In this document: in pieces, positions 60,315-64,000 of the stretch
How positions within the stretch are numbered: the stretch's first letter is position 1
How the letters are laid out: every line of letters starts with the position of its first letter
DNA from: Rhizobacter terrae
GTDB lineage: Bacteria > Pseudomonadota > Gammaproteobacteria > Burkholderiales > Burkholderiaceae_C
DNA length: 64,000 bases
Reading direction: 5' to 3'
Assembly: GCF_003852895.1 (NCBI RefSeq)
Contig: NZ_QUSW01000006.1
Coordinates: forward strand, 62,001-126,000
Made by a program: the position numbers and the translations under genes
Notes under the pieces: model-generated
Database searches by the model: none
What the model was told of the DNA's origin: nothing
The model's input: only the letters and a program-made list of their open reading frames with translations

Positions 60315-62222
60315 TCAGTCGATGAGGCGTTTTCGAACGCCAAGGCGTTCGAGGTGAGCGCGATACTCCGCGCCGAGGTCGGCCGAGTTGCGAGCGGCAA
60401 CGCAGTCAACCAGGGCTAGACCCATGGCGGCAAGGTTCTTTTCAGCCGCGGACTTCGGGGTGAATTCCAACGACGGCGCCGGCAACAGGGGTGTGTTTGC
60501 CGGCGCGCATTCGATGACCAGGTCATGCAGCATGGCGTTGACGCTGCGCTTGCAGTGGTCGCCCTGGTTCTCCGCCAGGACGGCAGCGAGCGCGGTCACT
60601 TTCAAGCCGGCGGTCGCGATGGCCCCTGCCAGCGCCCGCCAGGCCACCATCTTCTTGTTGTGAAACGTCAGGATGAGCCTGCCGTTTGCCTTCAGCGTCC
60701 GCCGGCTCTCGGCCAAACACGCCGCAATCGTCGCCTCGTAGTCCGCTGGCGACGTGCCGCGAGTGCTGTTCGGCACCGCCTCCGCGCTCTCGTCCACGAC
60801 CACATTCGGGTCGTAGACCTTTAGCCACACGTGGAAGAGCCTAGCGAGCTCGCCATACTGCACATCGTCGAAGTACGGCGGGTCGGTCACCACGACGTTC
60901 ACGGACCCCGTCTGCAGCGCTTGTTTGACGCTGCTGCCCGTGGTGACGAGAACGTCCCAGTCAGTCTTCCTGCGTCCTCGGCGGCCGGGAACGGTCGTGG
61001 CTACCTTCGGCGGTCGCTTCCTCGAGTCGATGAACCACTGCAGGGCTTGGGCGGCGGCTTCAAGTCGCCTCGGAATCGTCCCTCTACCGACAGGTGACAG
61101 CAGGTTTGACTCCACTGCGAACGTCGTCTGCGCGTACCGATGATTCGCCATCCCCTCGAACGGTTTGAGGTTGAATCGGTCCCAGCGGCTGAGTAAGGCG
61201 GGCATCTCAGCGGCGCCGAGCAGCGAGAAGGCCAAGCGGTCCTTGACCGCCGGCGCGCAGTCCAGCCGCGCCACAGCCTTCAGGCCCTGGGTTAGAGCTT
61301 CAAGCTGTCGGCTTGAGTACAGGTCGCGCCATGCCGCGAACCCATTGTCGAGCAGCCGCTTGGTCTCCTTGCCCGTCGGAATCTTGGCCGCCAGCGCTTC
61401 GTGGACCCCCGAAGCGGGGTGGAGCGCAACGGGGTCTCCTTCAGCAACGGGCCTCAGGACGGCTCGCAGCTGGCTGTGGACGACAGCGAGCTCTTGGACG
61501 AGAACGGCCTGCCAGCCCTCCGCGCACAAGGCATCGTGGCTGCAGTGCGGGCATCCCGCAGTCTCGTTATTCACCGACCAGCGGGCATCGCAACCGTCGC
61601 AGGTAAAGCTCTTGATGCCTCGGGTGCGACGAGTCAGGTGTCCGCAGGCGCGGCAGCCAAAGAAGGCACCGCGGTCGCTGAGACTACGACTGGTGACCGA
61701 CACTAGGCCGTGAGGGAACTCGAACACCTTGCCGCTGCAATGCGCGCAGGTGGAGCGGCGGACGCGAAGCACGTGAGACAGCTCGTGGCCGTCGGCCGTG
61801 CGATACCCCTCCCGATGCGGTGCCAGGGCCGCAAGCACTCGGTCAGCGGCGGCCTGAAGCTCAGTAGCGTCGCAGGTGCCAAGCGCAGCGGCGAGACCGC
61901 GAGCCGGCCATGGATAGAGGTCCTGTGCGTAGGTCTTGAGGCCGCGCTTGGCAGCCTCGAACGTGACCGTCCCGCCTCCACTGAACGGGTCGGAGACGAC
62001 GAGCTCGGGCCCATATTGAGCCACAGCAGCGTCCAGCAGCGCGCCCATGACGCAATGAGGACGCCGCGCCCACCACCGGTAAGTCGACACCACCGGTGCG
62101 TGGACCTCGCGGTTGCTCAGCTCCTTGGCCGCAAGCGCGCCCACCGCCCGCCAATTGACGCGGGCCAGGAGGGAGGGAGGCGAGGTGGTGTGCTGGGGTG
62201 GCGGCATGCGATTCAATGCCAC
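60315..62222 (-). CDS. DNA methylase with DUF1156-type layout (DISARM-associated)
   Basis: A 635-residue adenine-type DNA methyltransferase. The SAM-binding motif DPFSGGGTVTFEAAKRG is near residue 76-92 and the catalytic VTDPPYFDDVQYGELARLFHVWL near 440-462. Two zinc-ribbon pairs lie between them (CAHC, CRACGHL, CDGCDARW, CPHC, about 150-230). The N-terminal REVHAPVVSTYRWWARRPH resembles the DUF1156 start. The GTG at 62222 follows AAGGA by eight bases. It is the first gene of the leftward operon and ends two bases before the DrmE-like gene. It should mark host DNA so that the system spares it. Known DISARM classes use other methylase types, so this may be a variant. Confidence 0.82.
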   Translation of the reverse strand: MALNRMPPPQHTTSPPSLLARVNWRAVGALAAKELSNREVHAPVVSTYRWWARRPHCVMGALLDAAVAQYGPELVVSDPFSGGGTVTFEAAKRGLKTYAQDLYPWPARGLAAALGTCDATELQAAADRVLAALAPHREGYRTADGHELSHVLRVRRSTCAHCSGKVFEFPHGLVSVTSRSLSDRGAFFGCRACGHLTRRTRGIKSFTCDGCDARWSVNNETAGCPHCSHDALCAEGWQAVLVQELAVVHSQLRAVLRPVAEGDPVALHPASGVHEALAAKIPTGKETKRLLDNGFAAWRDLYSSRQLEALTQGLKAVARLDCAPAVKDRLAFSLLGAAEMPALLSRWDRFNLKPFEGMANHRYAQTTFAVESNLLSPVGRGTIPRRLEAAAQALQWFIDSRKRPPKVATTVPGRRGRRKTDWDVLVTTGSSVKQALQTGSVNVVVTDPPYFDDVQYGELARLFHVWLKVYDPNVVVDESAEAVPNSTRGTSPADYEATIAACLAESRRTLKANGRLILTFHNKKMVAWRALAGAIATAGLKVTALAAVLAENQGDHCKRSVNAMLHDLVIECAPANTPLLPAPSLEFTPKSAAEKNLAAMGLALVDCVAARNSADLGAEYRAHLERLGVRKRLID

Positions 62223-62661
62223 CGCCTAGGTCCTTGTTGTCAACTCGCCCGATGCTGCAGATTTGTTCGCCATCTATGCCTCCCCGGTGTACGGTTTGTT
62301 GCATTTTGCGTCATCAACCGGGGATTGGACAACAGTATCTTGGGGTTTCAGTGGATGCCCGTTGATGGGGCGCAAAGCTTACGGGGCGGGGACATGACCG
62401 CCACCCTCAGCCGCGGCCGCCCGAGCGATCCTGCGCTACATGGCGTACGACATGAAACAAGCGCCTTCGAGCTCGACTCAGCCACCAGTCTGAAGCTGGT
62501 GCTCGTGAAGGTCAGCTTGCGGCGGCCGCCGACGCTCAGGAGGCCGCCGTCGAAGGTCAGCTACCAGTCTCTAGCAGACATCCGGCTCAGTAATGGATAC
62601 AGGTCGGTCGCAGCTAGCGAGGACTGGTGTACTTGGTCTCCAATCCGGGATGACCGAATCT
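62223..62661. other. gene-poor right edge of the defence island
   Basis: About 440 bp with no convincing gene. It contains a direct repeat GAAGGTCAGCT (62507-62517 and 62552-62562) and, between the copies, an inverted GGCGGCC/GGCCGCC. The rightward open frame across it has no known domain. It looks like degraded mobile or intergenic DNA; no complete insertion sequence end could be found. Confidence 0.45.
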
Positions 62662-63117
62662 TCAGCCGGATTCGCCACCGACGATATCAAGTCTGACCCC
62701 GGGAGTGTCCGCCGCCCCATCCAGCGCCTCGGGGGCAGCTTGTTGAATCCGCGGCAGGTTCGCTTCGATCCAGTCAGCCAGCGCCTCCACATGCAGGGCC
62801 ACCTCCACGCCGATGGCACTCAGGCCGTACTCCACGCGCGGCGGCACCTGCTCTTGAACGGTTCGGATCACGAAACCATCTGCTTCCAAGGCCCGCAGGG
62901 ACTGTGCCAGCATCTTCTCGCTCACGCCGTCGATACCGTGACGCAGTTCGCTGAACCGGCGTGAGCCCTTGAGCAGCAACAACAGGATGAGCAGCCCCCA
63001 GCGGCTGGTGACGTGTTGCAACACGGCTCTGGATGGGCAGTCGGTGGCAAACACACTGCCGACACCGCCATTGCGACCTTGCGCCGTGACTGACTCTCCC
63101 AATGACGTGATCGACAT
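62662..63117 (-). CDS. HxlR family transcriptional regulator
   Basis: A 151-residue winged-helix regulator. The HxlR pattern is clear: CPSRAVLQHVTSRWGLLILLLLLKGSRRFSELRHGIDGVSEKMLAQSLRALEADGFVIRTV (about 27-88). The N-terminal cysteine in DCPSR is at the position used for electrophile or redox sensing in several relatives. It is divergent from the secreted MBL-fold gene with 77 bp between the starts, so it probably controls that gene. Confidence 0.9.
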   Translation of the reverse strand: MSITSLGESVTAQGRNGGVGSVFATDCPSRAVLQHVTSRWGLLILLLLLKGSRRFSELRHGIDGVSEKMLAQSLRALEADGFVIRTVQEQVPPRVEYGLSAIGVEVALHVEALADWIEANLPRIQQAAPEALDGAADTPGVRLDIVGGESG

Positions 63118-63194
63118 GCGGGCTTACCTCAAGGTGCGTACTTATCAAAAGTTCTTGCCTAGCGCATTCTCAGCGATCCCATATCTTCTATTCA

Positions 63195-64000
63195 ATGCCT
63201 ACGATGCAGAACGTTCTATTCCGCTTGGGTGCCCTGGTGACCACGCTCTTGATGTTTGGCGCTGCCGCACCCTTGCATGCCGCAGACGAGCCGCCATTGG
63301 AGCTGCGCACGTACCGCGCCGATGGGCGCGGCTTCAACGTCGCCTCGACTCTGGTCGTCGGCAAGACCGACGCCGTGTTGATCGATGCACAGTTCACCCG
63401 CGCCGATGCGCACCGCGTGGTGGGTCAAATCCTGGACAGCGGAAAGAAGCTGAAGGCGATCTTCATCAGCCAGGGCGATCCCGACTACTACTTCGGGCTT
63501 GAGGTGATCCACCAGGCCTTTCCTCAGGCTCAGATCCTTGCCACCGGCGCGACGGTGTCCCACATCCAAGCCAGCCTGCCGGAGAAGCTGAAGGTGTGGC
63601 GACCGATGCTCGGTGCCAACGGTCCGCAGACGCCGATTGTGCCGACCGCCCTGAAGGGCAATGCGTTCGAGCTTGAAGGTCAGCGCCTGGAGGTGATCGG
63701 ATTGGATGGGCCGTCGCCGCTCTACACCTTCGTCTGGATCCCGTCGATTCAGGCAGTGGTCGGGGGCGTTCGTGTGTTCGGCAACATGCACCTGTGGATG
63801 ACGGACAGCGCCTCGGCAGTTGAGCGTCAGTGCTGGATCAACGACCTGAAACGAATCGAGGCACTCGGGCCGCGGACGGTTGTTGCCGGACATGCCAAAC
63901 CTGGTCAGCCTGCCGACCTGAGCAGCGTGCACTACAGCATCGACTACCTCACCGCGTACGGCGAGGAAATGGCCAAGGCCGCCAACTCCGACGCGCTGAA
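63195..64000 (+). CDS. secreted metallo-beta-lactamase-fold protein (3' end beyond window)
   Basis: The frame is open to the window end, giving 268 residues so far. A signal peptide is clear (second ATG at 63204, then VLFRLGALVTTLLMFG, cleavage after LHA). The strands DAVLIDAQFTRADAHRVVGQIL and KAIFISQGDPDYYFGLEVI follow the MBL fold. However the zinc motif HxHxDH is replaced by SQGDPDYYFG, so the usual zinc-1 ligands are lacking; AGHAKP near the end keeps the later histidine. It is probably a subgroup with altered metal binding or no lactamase activity. It is divergent from the HxlR regulator. Confidence 0.8.
   Translation, partial: MPTMQNVLFRLGALVTTLLMFGAAAPLHAADEPPLELRTYRADGRGFNVASTLVVGKTDAVLIDAQFTRADAHRVVGQILDSGKKLKAIFISQGDPDYYFGLEVIHQAFPQAQILATGATVSHIQASLPEKLKVWRPMLGANGPQTPIVPTALKGNAFELEGQRLEVIGLDGPSPLYTFVWIPSIQAVVGGVRVFGNMHLWMTDSASAVERQCWINDLKRIEALGPRTVVAGHAKPGQPADLSSVHYSIDYLTAYGEEMAKAANSDAL

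Noticed and set aside
62223-62696. Rightward frame at the island's right edge as a transposase remnant
   Set aside because: Short direct and inverted repeats are present, but no transposase motif or insertion sequence ends could be identified.

Overview
The window is GC-rich, densely packed DNA from a beta-proteobacterium, most likely Burkholderiales (Comamonadaceae / Rubrivivax-Leptothrix type). The grounds are the overall codon use, the narXL-narK1K2GHJI arrangement, the oxygen-independent ubiquinone genes ubiUVT and the RcnR-type metal regulation. The species cannot be told from the sequence alone.

Region 1 (1-19798, all rightward) is a biosynthetic gene cluster. It opens with the 3' part of a non-ribosomal peptide synthetase. 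That part holds a cysteine-type adenylation domain with an embedded thiazoline oxidase, a carrier protein and a terminal reductase. It continues with a 4-TM protein, a HupE/UreJ metal permease, a GMC oxidoreductase, a type II thioesterase, a serine O-acetyltransferase and a TonB-dependent receptor. A second block begins after a perfect 20-bp palindrome. It holds two FtsX-type ABC permeases, a LolA-like periplasmic protein, an outer-membrane barrel, the ABC ATPase, a DUF2141 protein, a TetR regulator, a 40-residue membrane peptide, an SDR, a methyltransferase and a phosphopantetheinyl transferase. Read together, this is a system to make, export and re-import a cysteine-derived (thiazole or thiazoline) metallophore.

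Region 2 (19792-26140) carries an RcnA-type Ni/Co exporter and its RcnR repressor with two matching operators, a LysR/MFS divergent pair, a membrane quinoprotein glucose dehydrogenase and a 33-residue membrane peptide. Region 3 (26200-45763) is an anaerobic respiration block: narXL, narK1, narK2, narGHJI, a parvulin, a carbonic anhydrase remnant, a nitronate monooxygenase, an acyltransferase, ubiUVT and a ThDP-dependent decarboxylase. Several FNR-type boxes sit about 41.5 bp from predicted starts. Three of those starts look leaderless. Next comes an oleate hydratase on the minus strand.

Region 4 (about 47.4-62.6 kb, all leftward) is a defence island. It holds a five-gene DISARM-like operon (DUF1156-type DNA methylase, a DrmE-like protein, DrmA helicase, DrmB, DrmC) followed by a type 1 defence reverse transcriptase fused to a nitrilase domain. 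It is flanked by gene-poor stretches. The window closes with an HxlR regulator divergent from a secreted metallo-beta-lactamase-fold protein that runs off the end.
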